Shown: positions 52,350 to 61,356 of the stretch, in pieces
How the letters are laid out: each line of letters opens with the position of its first letter
How positions within the stretch are numbered: the first letter of the stretch is position 1
Assembly (NCBI GenBank): GCA_001414325.1
Contig: LLKB01000001.1
Coordinates: forward strand, 696,437 to 760,436
DNA length: 64,000 bases
Source of the DNA: Butyribacter intestini
GTDB taxonomy: Bacteria; Bacillota; Clostridia; Lachnospirales; Lachnospiraceae
Reading direction: 5' to 3'
The notes under the pieces: generated by a model
Told to the model about the DNA's origin: nothing
Seen by the model: only the letters and a program-made list of their open reading frames with translations
Databases searched by the model: none
Program-made: the position numbers and the translations under genes

Positions 52350-52829
52350 ATGGCTGAAAAGAAAAATCTTATGACTCGTGAAGGTCTTAAGGCACTGGAA
52401 GATGAGTTAAACGACTTAAAATTAAATAAAAGAAAAGAAGTAGCACAGAAAATCAAGGAAGCAAGAGAGCAGGGAGACTTGTCAGAGAATGCTGAGTATG
52501 ATGCTGCAAAAGATGAGCAGCGTGACATAGAAGCGCGTATCGAAGAAATCGATAATATTCTTAAAAATGCTGAGGTAGTAGAGCATGACGAGGGAGATGC
52601 TGACAAGGTTAATGTAGGTGCTACGGTAAAGATTAAAGATATTGAGTTTGGTGATGAGATGGAGTATAAGATCGTAGGTTCAACAGAGGTTGACTGTCTT
52701 AATAATAAAATCTCAAATGAATCACCTGTCGGAGCTGCACTTATAGGGGCAGCAAAAGGTGATATTATCGAGATAGAGACACCAAATGGTGAAATGATAA
52801 AATATGAAGTAATGAGCGTAAGCAGATAA
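52350..52829 (+). CDS. greA: transcription elongation factor GreA
   Basis: 159 residues, ATG after GGAGGAT-type site. N-terminal coiled coil with the tip acid residues (DLSENAEYDAAKDEQRDIEARI, here GDLSENAEYDAAK) and C-terminal domain VGSTEVDCLNNKISNESPVGAALIGAAKG. It stimulates the RNA-cleavage activity of stalled RNA polymerase. Followed by lysS 26 bases downstream, a typical operon in Firmicutes. Confidence 0.97.
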   Translation: MAEKKNLMTREGLKALEDELNDLKLNKRKEVAQKIKEAREQGDLSENAEYDAAKDEQRDIEARIEEIDNILKNAEVVEHDEGDADKVNVGATVKIKDIEFGDEMEYKIVGSTEVDCLNNKISNESPVGAALIGAAKGDIIEIETPNGEMIKYEVMSVSR

Positions 52830-52855
52830 TAATAAAAACGGAAGGAGTAATAAAA

Positions 52856-54466
52856 GTGGCAGAACAGCAGAAAAAACCACAGACACAGCAGGATTTAAAT
52901 CAGCTTTTAAAGGTAAGAAGAGAGAAACTTGCTGCATTACAGGAAGCAGGAAAAGATCCGTTTGAGATTACAAAGTATGATCAGACGCATCATTCGGATG
53001 AAGTAAAAGAACTTTACACAGCACATGAAGAGAAACTTCTTGCTGGCAGAGTTAAGCCTGATACAGAGGGAATGGACGAAGCGGAAGCTCGTAAAGTAAT
53101 AAATGATGATTACAATGAAAGAAGAGCAATAATGGATGCATCTCCTATTCAGGTATCGGTGGCAGGTCGTATGATGTTTAAGCGTGTCATGGGAAAAGCA
53201 TCATTTTGTAATATTCAGGATCTCAAAGGAAAAATACAGATATATGTGTCCAGAGATTCAATTGGAGAAGAGCCGTATGCTGTATTTAAAAAATCAGATA
53301 TTGGTGATATCTATGGCATAAAAGGTTATGCATTTAGAACAAAAACAGGAGAGATTTCCATACATGCGGAAGAATTGACACTGTTATCGAAATCCCTTCA
53401 GATTTTACCTGAGAAATTCCATGGTCTTACAGATACAGATGTACGTTATCGTCAGAGATATATTGACCTTATTATGAATGAGGAAAGTAAAAATGTATTT
53501 GTAAAGAGATCACTTATGATGAAAGAAATCAGAAATTTCCTTGCATCAAGAGATTTCATGGAAGTAGAAACACCTATGCTTGTATCTAATGCCGGTGGAG
53601 CAGCCGCAAGACCATTTGAAACACACTATAATGCACTCAATGAGGATGTAAAGCTTCGTATTTCGTTAGAATTATATTTAAAGAGACTTATAGTAGGCGG
53701 ACTTGAAAGAGTATATGAGATTGGACGAGTATTCCGTAACGAAGGCGTAGATACAAGACACAACCCGGAGTTTACTCTTATGGAACTTTATCAGGCATAT
53801 ACAGATTATGAGGGAATGATGGAACTTACAGAATCAATGTTCCGTTATCTGGCAGAAAAAGTAGTAGGTTCAACAAAGATTTCATATAATGGTGTTGAAA
53901 TTGATCTTGGCAAGCCATTTGCAAGAATGACAATGAATGAGGCAATTTTAAAATATGCAGGCATTGATTTTGATAAGGTCGAAAGTGATGAGGCAGCAAA
54001 AAAACTTGCAGATGAGCATCATATCGAATATGAGGAACGTCACAAGAAAGGTGATATTATTAACCTGTTCTTTGAGGAGTATTGCGAGAAAGAGCTTATA
54101 CAGCCTACATTTATCACTGACCATCCAATAGAGATTTCTCCACTTACAAAGAAGAAACCAACAGACCCTACAAAAGTAGAGCGTTTTGAGCTTTTCTGTA
54201 ATACATGGGAGATGTGTAATGCATATTCAGAGCTCAATGATCCGATAGACCAGAGAGAGCGTTTTGCACAGCAGGATGCTAATGCAGATGCAGGAGATGA
54301 TGAGGCAGAGCATACAGACGAAGATTTCTTATATGCACTTGAACTTGGTATGCCACCAACAGGCGGAATCGGATACGGACTTGACAGACTTTGTATGTTA
54401 CTTACAGATTCGCAGGCAATCAGGGATGTATTGTTGTTCCCGACGATGAAGTCCGTCAAGGAATAA
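52856..54466 (+). CDS. lysS: lysyl-tRNA synthetase, class II
   Basis: 536 residues from GTG 52856 with GGAGTAATAAAA upstream. An N-terminal unstructured 40 residues (Gln/Lys-rich), OB-fold anticodon-binding domain, then class II motifs: motif 2 RVFRNEGVDTRHNPEFTLMELY and motif 3 GGIGYGLDRLCMLLTD. It charges tRNA-Lys. Longer than the usual 490-500 because of the extended N-terminus and an Ala/Asp-rich insert before motif 3 (ANADAGDDEAEH). The ICE-like module begins within 250 bases of its 3' end. Confidence 0.96.
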   Translation: MAEQQKKPQTQQDLNQLLKVRREKLAALQEAGKDPFEITKYDQTHHSDEVKELYTAHEEKLLAGRVKPDTEGMDEAEARKVINDDYNERRAIMDASPIQVSVAGRMMFKRVMGKASFCNIQDLKGKIQIYVSRDSIGEEPYAVFKKSDIGDIYGIKGYAFRTKTGEISIHAEELTLLSKSLQILPEKFHGLTDTDVRYRQRYIDLIMNEESKNVFVKRSLMMKEIRNFLASRDFMEVETPMLVSNAGGAAARPFETHYNALNEDVKLRISLELYLKRLIVGGLERVYEIGRVFRNEGVDTRHNPEFTLMELYQAYTDYEGMMELTESMFRYLAEKVVGSTKISYNGVEIDLGKPFARMTMNEAILKYAGIDFDKVESDEAAKKLADEHHIEYEERHKKGDIINLFFEEYCEKELIQPTFITDHPIEISPLTKKKPTDPTKVERFELFCNTWEMCNAYSELNDPIDQRERFAQQDANADAGDDEAEHTDEDFLYALELGMPPTGGIGYGLDRLCMLLTDSQAIRDVLLFPTMKSVKE

Positions 54467-54641
54467 ATACCGAAAATACGGGGTTTCACGCATTGGTTTG
54501 TATGAGTAGTGACACAAAGGTAACACAAATAAAAGACGAATAATGTTTCTTTATGTTACCGGAAGAAAGCGAATAGTGACTTGTGAAGTGTGTGACATTC
54601 AGTAATTAATTGTATTGATTAAAATTTCATAAAGCAAATGT

Positions 54642-54687
54642 AAGGAAGATACTTTCTAAGTAAGAGATGGAAGTGTCTTCCTTTTTG
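54642..54687 (+). terminator. terminator at the ICE boundary
   Basis: AAGGAAGATAC with GTGTCTTCCTT (one G-T) and T run. In addition GGTAACA/TGTTACC forms an inverted repeat near 54510-54580. No tRNA lies here. Confidence 0.7.
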
Positions 54688-54712
54688 TTTGTGCAAGGAA
54701 AGGAGAAAATCA

Positions 54713-54922
54713 ATGATTATTGTTAATGTATCAGGAACAAGAAAGGATATTCGCTGGCTGATTAAAAATATAAAAAGGGACAAGCGATTTCATATTCTTG
54801 ATGTTTCCGATATTAAAAAAAATGAAAAGAAGCCTCAGTATAGCCATGTGATAATGAAGATGCAGAGGGATAAACAACATCATACGAGAGAAAGACCAGT
54901 GAAAAATGGGAATTTCAACTAA
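54713..54922 (+). CDS. small conserved protein upstream of parA
   Basis: 69 residues, ATG eight bases after AAAGGAG. Begins MIIVNVSGTRKDIRWLIKNI and has a Lys-rich end. Small proteins of this kind head the ParA-ParB-SSB modules of Lachnospiraceae conjugative elements. No known domain. The sequence is probably not a fragment: it has its own terminator upstream and ribosome site. Confidence 0.6.
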   Translation: MIIVNVSGTRKDIRWLIKNIKRDKRFHILDVSDIKKNEKKPQYSHVIMKMQRDKQHHTRERPVKNGNFN

Positions 54923-54951
54923 TAGTTTATAAAATACGGAGGGTCAGAATT

Positions 54952-55734
54952 ATGTGTAAAGTAATCGCTATATGCAATCAAAAAGGTGGCGTGTCCAAAA
55001 CCACCACAACAGTGAATCTTGGAGTTGGCTTAGTCAGAGAAGGAAAGAAGGTGCTTGTGATCGATGCAGATCCACAGGGAAATCTGTCACAGAGTCTTGG
55101 CATTATGAATCCGGATGAGCTGGACGTGGCACTGCCTGACATTATGGAGCAAATCATTATGGATAAGGATGTGGATGTGACAGAGGGGATTGTTCAACAC
55201 GAAGAGGGACTTGACCTTATGCCATGCAACATCAATCTGTCCGGTGTGGATGTATCACTTGTGAATGCCATGAGTAGGGAGTTTGTTTTGAAAACCTATG
55301 TGGAAAGTGTGCGAGAGTCCTATGACTACATTCTTATCGACTGTATGCCGAGTCTTGGAATGATAACTGTAAATTCCCTTACGGCTGCGGACAGTGTGTT
55401 GATCCCGGTACAGGCAGCCTATCTGCCGGTAAAGGGATTGGAGCAGTTAATCACAACGATCTGCAGGGTGAAGAAACATCTCAATCCGTCGATTCGGTTT
55501 GAGGGGATATTAATCTCCATGCTGAATGCAAGGACCAATTATGCGAATGACATTATGGAACTGATAAACGAGTATTACAGAGATTCCATTCCTATCTTTG
55601 AGAGTAAGATTCCGTTTTCCGTAAAAGCCTCTGAAACATCAGCGGCTGGAGTAAGTATTTTTTCGCTGGATAAAAAGCATCCGGTCGCAAAAGCTTATGA
55701 AGAACTGACGAAGGAGGTAATCGCTCATGAGTAG
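54952..55734 (+). CDS. parA: ParA-family ATPase
   Basis: 260 residues, ATG after GGAGGGTCAGAATT. Deviant Walker A NQKGGVSKTTTTVNLG, Walker A' DADPQGNLSQSLG and ILIDCMPSLG (Walker B). Soj/ParA type, for partition of plasmids or mobile elements. Overlaps parB by 8 bases (ATGAGTAG...), so the two are coupled. Confidence 0.95.
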   Translation: MCKVIAICNQKGGVSKTTTTVNLGVGLVREGKKVLVIDADPQGNLSQSLGIMNPDELDVALPDIMEQIIMDKDVDVTEGIVQHEEGLDLMPCNINLSGVDVSLVNAMSREFVLKTYVESVRESYDYILIDCMPSLGMITVNSLTAADSVLIPVQAAYLPVKGLEQLITTICRVKKHLNPSIRFEGILISMLNARTNYANDIMELINEYYRDSIPIFESKIPFSVKASETSAAGVSIFSLDKKHPVAKAYEELTKEVIAHE

Positions 55735-56629
55735 AACAAAGGCTTTAAAAAATGTGAAATTGACGAGTTTTGATGACCTCTTTGGAGGCAAGGTTGTGGA
55801 AGAAACTGCAGAAACGGGCGATGTGAAAGAGATACCGCTTTCTGAGCTGCATGAGTTTCATAACCACCCGTTTCAGGTCCGTTCGGATGAAGAATTGGAG
55901 GAGATGATTGAGAGTGTCAGAGAGCATGGAGTGCTGGTGCCGGGAATTGTACGGAAACGGGAACAAGGCGGTTACGAGATCATTGCAGGACATACAAGGA
56001 AGCACGTGTGTGAAATGCTTGGCTTGGAAACCATGCCGGTCTTTGTAAAAGAGCTGAACGACGATGAAGCCAGTATGGTGATGGTCGATTCTAACATTCA
56101 GCGGGAAAATATCCGGCCAAGTGAAAAAGCAAAGGCGTATAAGATCAAGTATGATGCCATGAAGAATCAGGGGAAAGCAGGAAACAGCCTGCAGATGATG
56201 TCGGAGGAAAGCGGTGAGAATTACAAGTCGATCCAAAGATACATCTGGCTTGCCAGGCTGAATGATGATCTTTTGGCATTAGTCGATCATAAGCGGCTTG
56301 GACTTGGTCAGGGCGTCAGTTTATCAGTTTTGACGGCTGAAGAGCAGCGAATGGTTTATGAAGCACTCTGCCGGTATCCAAAGAAACTGTCGACGGTACA
56401 GGCAAATACGATCAAGCAGCTCAGTGTGGATGGAAAATTGGATGAAGAGATGTTGGAACGCTATCTTTCATCTGCACAGAAACAGAACCGTAAAAAAGAG
56501 ATCACTCTGAAAAATGAACGACTGGCAGAGTATTTCGAGGAAGAAACCACAGAAGAGGAAATGATGAATATTATTTTCGGACTGTTAGATACATGGAAAC
56601 AAAAGAAAGGAAGTGGACGAAATGAATAA
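55727..56629 (+). CDS. parB: ParB-family partition protein
   Basis: 300 residues. N-terminal ParB/Srx domain with HPFQVRSDEELEEMIESVRE, VPGIVRKREQGGYEIIAGHTRKHVCEMLG and MVDSNIQRENI (CTP-binding type GHTR), an HTH around 150-210 (EESGENYKSIQRYIWLARL), and a C-terminal dimer region. Works with ParA to segregate the element while it is circular. Its parS site is not identified; the inverted repeats at 57483-57606 are candidates. Confidence 0.93.
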   Translation: MSRTKALKNVKLTSFDDLFGGKVVEETAETGDVKEIPLSELHEFHNHPFQVRSDEELEEMIESVREHGVLVPGIVRKREQGGYEIIAGHTRKHVCEMLGLETMPVFVKELNDDEASMVMVDSNIQRENIRPSEKAKAYKIKYDAMKNQGKAGNSLQMMSEESGENYKSIQRYIWLARLNDDLLALVDHKRLGLGQGVSLSVLTAEEQRMVYEALCRYPKKLSTVQANTIKQLSVDGKLDEEMLERYLSSAQKQNRKKEITLKNERLAEYFEEETTEEEMMNIIFGLLDTWKQKKGSGRNE

Positions 56630-57023
56630 GATTATTTTACTGGGAAATATGACAAGAAATCCAAAAACAACGAGAAAGATGGCAGAGGATGGAAACGAGG
56701 TTGTGATCACGAAATTTGATCTTGCGGTCAACCGCCGGTCAAAGCGTGATGGAGAATCGGATGCAGATTTCTTTCATTGCACTTCCTTTGGCAAGCAGGC
56801 AGAATTTGTCGAGAGATATTTTCACAGTGGTTCCCGTGTGCTGGTCATTGGGCGGGTGCAGAATAATAACTACACGACCAGAGAGGGCAGCAAGGTATAT
56901 GGCTTTAGTATCATCACAGAAGAGGTTGAGTTTGCACAGAAGAAAAGTGCAGAAAAACCGGCAAATAAAGACGGTGATTTTTCATCTGCCACAGATGAGG
57001 ATCAACTGTTCGATGGCAGGTAG
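56622..57023 (+). CDS. ssb: single-stranded DNA-binding protein
   Basis: 133 residues from ATG 56622 (AAAGGAAG upstream; a GTG at 56613 is too close to the site). OB fold: MNKIILLGNMTRNPKTTRK, DLAVNRRSKRDGE, DFFHCTSFGKQAEFVERYFH and VIGRVQNNNYTTREGSKVYGF. The C-terminus EDQLFDGR lacks the usual DDDIPF-type tip that recruits host repair proteins. Element-borne SSB protecting transferred strands. Confidence 0.92.
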   Translation: MNKIILLGNMTRNPKTTRKMAEDGNEVVITKFDLAVNRRSKRDGESDADFFHCTSFGKQAEFVERYFHSGSRVLVIGRVQNNNYTTREGSKVYGFSIITEEVEFAQKKSAEKPANKDGDFSSATDEDQLFDGR

Positions 57024-57031
57024 GTGATAAC

Positions 57032-58078
57032 ATGGCAGAAGGTTTCTTCCGAAGCAAAAAAGGATTTACCGTCGTTCAAAATGAGATAACAAGAGACACC
57101 CACATTTCTTTGAAGGCAAAAGGATTATATCTTGTGATCCAGGCATATATCTCGATGCCGGATAAGAAATGGACAAAAGAAGATTTCCGGAATCTGACCA
57201 AAGAAGGAAAAAAAGCATTTGACAGTGCATGGAAGGAGTTAAAAGATTTTGGATATTTAAAGGTACACTTTATGCCGGATAACGGTAAGTGGCAGGCGGA
57301 GTATGAGCTGCTCGATGAGCCGGATTTGGGACCGCATACACTATATCATAACAGCAATGGAGAAATTTCCAGTAACAATCTGACACGGGCAGAAAGGAAA
57401 CAGCAGGCAGATTTATGTGCAGAAGAGAATGAACAGGCTTCTTCTGAAAATAACAGTGATCCGGCTGCAGAAAAAGAGACAAATGACCGTTACCCCCCTT
57501 TTGGTACTAACGGTAAAGATGACCGTTGCCCCCTTTTCGGTAGCAACGGTAACGGTAACAACGCAAACGGTAATAACGCTTACGGTAGCAACGCAAATGG
57601 GGGTAACAATAATAAAGACTATAATATAAATCCTGATATAAAGACTGGTATATTAAATCCTAATCTTAATCCATATCAGGATCAGGAGGTGATCCGAGAA
57701 GATTATTCGATGGAGTTCATCGTGCAGCACTATGAGCTGGAAGCAAGGTATATTCCTCGCGGAAAGGAGCAGCAGTTCAATACGGTAAAGGATGTACTTT
57801 ATGATGTTTTAAACACCGGGAAGCCGATTATCCGGGTTATGGGAGAGGACAAACCGGCGGCTGTTGTAAAATCAAGGCTTTTGAAACTGGACCGATTGGA
57901 TATTGATTATGCGATCGAGCAGTATCAAAAGCAGGTGACAAAGGTACATAATCACAAAGCCTATATGCTTACGGTGCTGTATCAGGCGAAGTCGCAGGGA
58001 GAACTGGATATCAGCAATCAGGTCATGTATGATTTTTATGGAGCAGGCAGCCATGAAAAGGACAGTGGTGCCGGGTGA
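57032..58078 (+). CDS. DUF6017-containing replication-type protein
   Basis: 348 residues, ATG after TAGGTGATAA. N-terminal about 100 residues: a winged-helix like RepA/DnaD-type (SLKAKGLYLVIQAYISMPDKKWTKEDFRNLTKEGKKAFDSAWKEL). A middle linker (about 120-205) is rich in Asn and Gly, with repeats of NDRYPPFGTNGKDDRCPLFGSNGNG. C-terminal DUF6017 (about 215-340, with IREDYSMEFIVQHYELEARY, KAYMLTVLYQAKSQGELD). Found after SSB in ICEs of gut Clostridia, probably helping replication. The DNA of the linker forms two inverted repeats. Confidence 0.8.
   Translation: MAEGFFRSKKGFTVVQNEITRDTHISLKAKGLYLVIQAYISMPDKKWTKEDFRNLTKEGKKAFDSAWKELKDFGYLKVHFMPDNGKWQAEYELLDEPDLGPHTLYHNSNGEISSNNLTRAERKQQADLCAEENEQASSENNSDPAAEKETNDRYPPFGTNGKDDRCPLFGSNGNGNNANGNNAYGSNANGGNNNKDYNINPDIKTGILNPNLNPYQDQEVIREDYSMEFIVQHYELEARYIPRGKEQQFNTVKDVLYDVLNTGKPIIRVMGEDKPAAVVKSRLLKLDRLDIDYAIEQYQKQVTKVHNHKAYMLTVLYQAKSQGELDISNQVMYDFYGAGSHEKDSGAG
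57483..57606 (+). repeat. direct and inverted repeats in the DUF6017 gene
   Basis: Two 36-bp direct repeats start at 57483 and 57519, each with an inverted repeat: ACCGTTA/TAACGGT (57486-57492, 57508-57514) and ACCGTTGC/GCAACGGT (57522-57529, 57543-57550). Then four GGTAAC/GGTAAT-type units spaced 12 bases apart to 57606. Confidence 0.6.
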
Positions 58079-58161
58079 TAAAAATGTTTTAATAAACTAA
58101 CAGATACGATATAATTAACATTGCTGGGAATGACCAGCGTACAGCAAGGAGCGTGAATGAT

Positions 58162-59184
58162 ATGAAAAGATTAGTAAAAACAGGCGTGTTCATGATGTTG
58201 GTGCTGATGATATTGGCATCACAGAAAAATGTGGCAGAAGCAAAGGCAAAAGTCATTCATAAAAAAATGACGATCGATCTAAACATGGATTTTTCCTCTT
58301 TTCGCTACATACCGACAAAATTGCAGAAATATTCCAAAGTAAAGGTTTGTGTCAAAAACAGGAAGGTGCTGAAAGCGAAAGCAAAAGGCAGAAAATACAT
58401 TGTCATGAAAGGAAGAAAAGGCGGTAAAACGACAATGACGGTCAGCCTGTATAAAATACACAGAAAAGTGCGTGTGTACCGTTATCGTATCAAGGTGATC
58501 GGAAAGGGACAGGATGGCTATAAGTCACAGGCAAAGGAAGCATTTGACATTCAGAACCGGTATCGGGCAGAGAAAGGTGCAAAGGCACTGACATGGACAG
58601 ATGAGTTATATCGGTTTGCCCTGTACCGTTTAAAGCATAGTGGTTATGATAGACATAAAAATCTTCCAACCGATATGGAGAACTTTTTTGGCGATACATT
58701 GGTAGTCAACAACATATCCTTAGGAGAAAATATGGCGTGTGGACAGACAAGTGCCAAAGAAGTGATGCTTTCGTGGAAACACAGTCCCGGACATTATCGA
58801 AACATCAAGAACAAAGGATATCGTTGTGGTGCGATTGCCCGCTATAAGGACATCTGGTGTGCGGTTTTTTATGATGGTTCTCCAGAAAATCTGACGAGAA
58901 AACAGGAAAATGCATCGGAAATGATATTTACCGTGAAAAGACAGGATAAATCAACCGGGCAGTATATTGGTGGAGCAACGATTGGATATTACGAGGAAAA
59001 TGACCGATGGAATACCAGTAAACGGATCACGGTAGGCGAATCCGGAAGGCAGATCGTCTTGGAAATTGGAAAGAACTATGTGTTTTATGAGAAGACAACG
59101 CCGGATGGATATAATAAAGCAGAAAAAGTAACGATAACCGTGACGAAAGACACGCCAAAAGATATTGTTCTGATAGATAATTAA
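58162..59184 (+). CDS. secreted CAP-domain protein with SpaA-type C-terminal domain
   Basis: 340 residues from ATG 58162 (AAGGAG nine bases upstream; GTG 58153 is too near the site). Signal peptide with MKRLVKTGVFMMLVLMILAS then cleavage after VAEA. About 35-110 is a beta-rich lysine region. CAP/SCP domain about 120-235 with FDIQNRYRAEKGAKALTW, NISLGENMACG and HSPGHYRNI. C-terminal 80 residues are a Cna-B/SpaA domain (MIFTVKRQDKSTGQYIGGATI ... TVTKDTPKDIVLIDN). No LPXTG sorting motif, so probably released. Encoded on the ICE, likely for contact between cells. Confidence 0.85.
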   Translation: MKRLVKTGVFMMLVLMILASQKNVAEAKAKVIHKKMTIDLNMDFSSFRYIPTKLQKYSKVKVCVKNRKVLKAKAKGRKYIVMKGRKGGKTTMTVSLYKIHRKVRVYRYRIKVIGKGQDGYKSQAKEAFDIQNRYRAEKGAKALTWTDELYRFALYRLKHSGYDRHKNLPTDMENFFGDTLVVNNISLGENMACGQTSAKEVMLSWKHSPGHYRNIKNKGYRCGAIARYKDIWCAVFYDGSPENLTRKQENASEMIFTVKRQDKSTGQYIGGATIGYYEENDRWNTSKRITVGESGRQIVLEIGKNYVFYEKTTPDGYNKAEKVTITVTKDTPKDIVLIDN

Positions 59185-59245
59185 GCGGTAGAAATGTTTG
59201 GCATTGTATGGAAGTGAAAAAATAAAATATAGCAGCTGTTTATGA

Positions 59246-59290
59246 AGCAGGAAATGTATGTAAGAAGGATAATACATTTCCTGCTTTTTT
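59246..59290 (+). terminator. terminator of the CAP gene, target of the group IIC intron
   Basis: AGCAGGAAATGTAT (59246-59259) pairs perfectly with ATACATTTCCTGCT (59272-59285), then six T. The intron starts three bases after the T run, the usual IIC target. Confidence 0.88.
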
Positions 59291-59751
59291 GATGTGCGCC
59301 TAGCGGCGCACGTTTCTAACGGGTTAAAGTCCCGAATCCGCCCGGTAGTGGGAAGGATATAGCCGAAGGCAAGGGTGTCCATCGTGAGATGGAATCTGAA
59401 GGAAGCTGGATGTGAGGAATATACTAACTCACGGGCAAATCTCTGGTCTGACGAACAGAAATCTCATATGAGGTCATGCATGAGGGCAAGACTGCATCAC
59501 AAGTTGAAACCCAATAACTACACGGAATCATGTATGATAAATGAGGCAGATGGATGGAGAGGAAGAAACGTGTGGTACCTAGGGAGGTCTGTGCGGTACG
59601 CCTTGAAAGAGGTAACCATTGCATAAAGCAATGCTGAACGCGCAGAAGTCAGCAGAGGTCATAGTAGCCAAACGGAACAAGTTCCGTTCGAGGTGAAGGA
59701 CCGAATCAGTAGGAGTCTTGAGTATGACCGAGAAAGGAGGAATGACCGTCT

Positions 59752-61146
59752 ATGGCAGAAAACATTGAAAACAATGGCTGTTCGCAAAGAGATAATGCGG
59801 AACATGAAGGGTATGTGAAAGCGTCTAGGTCATTCAATCGGATATGGAAAGAAAGAGACAGTGCACAGCCGAGACTTTTGGAAGCGATACTGTATAAAGA
59901 CAACTTTAACAGAGCGTATAAGAGAGTTAAGGCAAACAAGGGAGCGGCGGGAATTGATGGCATGACCATTGAGGAGGCTCTTCCATATCTAAAGGAACAT
60001 CAACAAGAGATAACCGACCGCATTTATCGTGGAAAGTATACTCCGTCTCCAGTAAGACGAGTTGAGATTCCCAAACCAGACGGTGGTGTGCGAAAGCTTG
60101 GCATACCAACAGTGGTAGACCGTACACTTCAACAGGCAATAACCCAACAGTTAGTGCCAATCTATGAACCGCTATTTGCAGAGGGTAGCTATGGCTATCG
60201 TCCGAACAGAAGTGCAAAAGATGCAATACTTAAGGTTAAGGAGTATGCAGAACAAGGCTATACATTTGCTGTAGTCCTTGACTTGTCAAAGTACTTTGAT
60301 ACTCTTAATCACGAAATTCTCATCAACCTTCTCCGAAAGAATGTAAAAGATGAACGTGTAGTGCAGTTGATAAAGCGCTATCTGAAAAGTGGCATAATGG
60401 AAAACGGAGTGGTCATTGACACAGAGGAAGGCTCACCACAAGGTGGAAACCTATCACCATTGCTGTCAAATGTCTACCTCAATGAGTTCGACCAGGAATT
60501 TCTGAAAAGAGGTGTTCCATGCATAAGATATGCAGATGACATCGTGCTTCTTGCAAAGAGCAGGCGAGCATCAGAGAGACTCTTGGAAAGCAGTACAAAA
60601 TATCTTGAGGAGAAGCTGAAACTTACAGTCAACCGAGAAAAGAGCCGTACTGTCAGCGTGTTTGCAATCCGAAATTTTAAATTCCTTGGCTTTGCATTGG
60701 GAAGGAACGGAAAGGGCATTTATGTCCGAGTTCATCCGAAGTCATGGAAGAAATTCAAGTCTAGACTGAAGGAGTTATCTTCCCGTAAGCGATGTCAGTC
60801 AATCAAGCCAAGCCTTGAGAAAATCAAGGTGTATGCAAGGGGATGGCTTAACTACTACGGAATTGCAAGTATGAAGAGCAACATAAATGACATCAATGGA
60901 TGGCTTTACCACAGAATACGCATGTGCATATGGAAACAGTGGAAGAAACCTAGAACGAAATATAAAAATCTAGTCAAGCTGGGAATTCCAGAACACTATG
61001 CGGCAACAATAGCAAACAGTCGCAGAAAGTATTGGTATATCAGTAATAACAAAGCTGTGATTTGGGCGCTGAATAAAGAAAGACTGATAAACAGTGGCTT
61101 TTATGATTTAGCCACAGCCTATCAGTCTGTGCACGTCAACTATTGA
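59752..61146 (+). CDS. ltrA: group II intron reverse transcriptase/maturase
   Basis: 464 residues, ATG after AAAGGAGG. RT domain from about 55: KGAAGIDGMTIEEALPYLKE, RRVEIPKPDGGVRKLGIPTV, DLSKYFDTLNHEILINLLRK, SPQGGNLSPLLSNVYLNEFD and the catalytic YADD at CIRYADDIVLL. Maturase X domain about 340-440 with WLNYYGIASMK and GWLYHRIRMCIWKQWKKPRTKYKNL. No HNH endonuclease domain, as in class C introns. It helps splicing and copies the intron RNA at the target. Appears intact. Confidence 0.95.
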   Translation: MAENIENNGCSQRDNAEHEGYVKASRSFNRIWKERDSAQPRLLEAILYKDNFNRAYKRVKANKGAAGIDGMTIEEALPYLKEHQQEITDRIYRGKYTPSPVRRVEIPKPDGGVRKLGIPTVVDRTLQQAITQQLVPIYEPLFAEGSYGYRPNRSAKDAILKVKEYAEQGYTFAVVLDLSKYFDTLNHEILINLLRKNVKDERVVQLIKRYLKSGIMENGVVIDTEEGSPQGGNLSPLLSNVYLNEFDQEFLKRGVPCIRYADDIVLLAKSRRASERLLESSTKYLEEKLKLTVNREKSRTVSVFAIRNFKFLGFALGRNGKGIYVRVHPKSWKKFKSRLKELSSRKRCQSIKPSLEKIKVYARGWLNYYGIASMKSNINDINGWLYHRIRMCIWKQWKKPRTKYKNLVKLGIPEHYAATIANSRRKYWYISNNKAVIWALNKERLINSGFYDLATAYQSVHVNY

Positions 61147-61147
61147 A

Positions 61148-61217
61148 ACCGCCGTGTACCGAACGGTACGCACGGTGGTGTGAGAGGACGGCGGTTAGTC
61201 ACCGCCTCCTACTCGAT
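61148..61217 (+). ncRNA. intron domains V and VI
   Basis: Domain V: ACCGCCGTG TACC GAAC GGTA CG CACGGTGGT (61148-61179) with CGC triad and the two-base bulge. Domain VI: GAGG..GGCGGT/ACCGCC..CCT.CTC, with unpaired A in CCTACTCGAT. Confidence 0.85.
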
Positions 61218-61356
61218 TGGAGGAAAAATAATGCAGTTTCTCATCCGCCCGCCACCGGACAGGGCAGAAAGAAAGTCCGGACAAATAAGCGAATCAGTCT
61301 GCATTCTGACGCAGAGGATGCAGGGAAAAGAAATATGCGTAGAAATGAGGTTTATC

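Larger units (their letters stand above)
59294..61217 (+). mobile_element. group IIC intron
   Basis: 1924 bp. 5' end GTGCGCC and hairpin GTGCGCC TAGC GGCGCAC; domain I/IV region 59294-59751 without other gene; intron-encoded protein at 59752; domain V at 61148-61179 and domain VI with branch-type A ending CTACTCGAT at 61217. Insertion directly downstream of a terminator stem is the signature of class C introns. The intron separates the CAP gene from the adhesin gene without breaking either. Ends are inferred from consensus. Confidence 0.88.

Noticed and set aside
54467-54712. tRNA gene as integration target of the ICE
   Set aside because: No cloverleaf or T-loop consensus; the sequence between lysS and the ParA module has only small inverted repeats.
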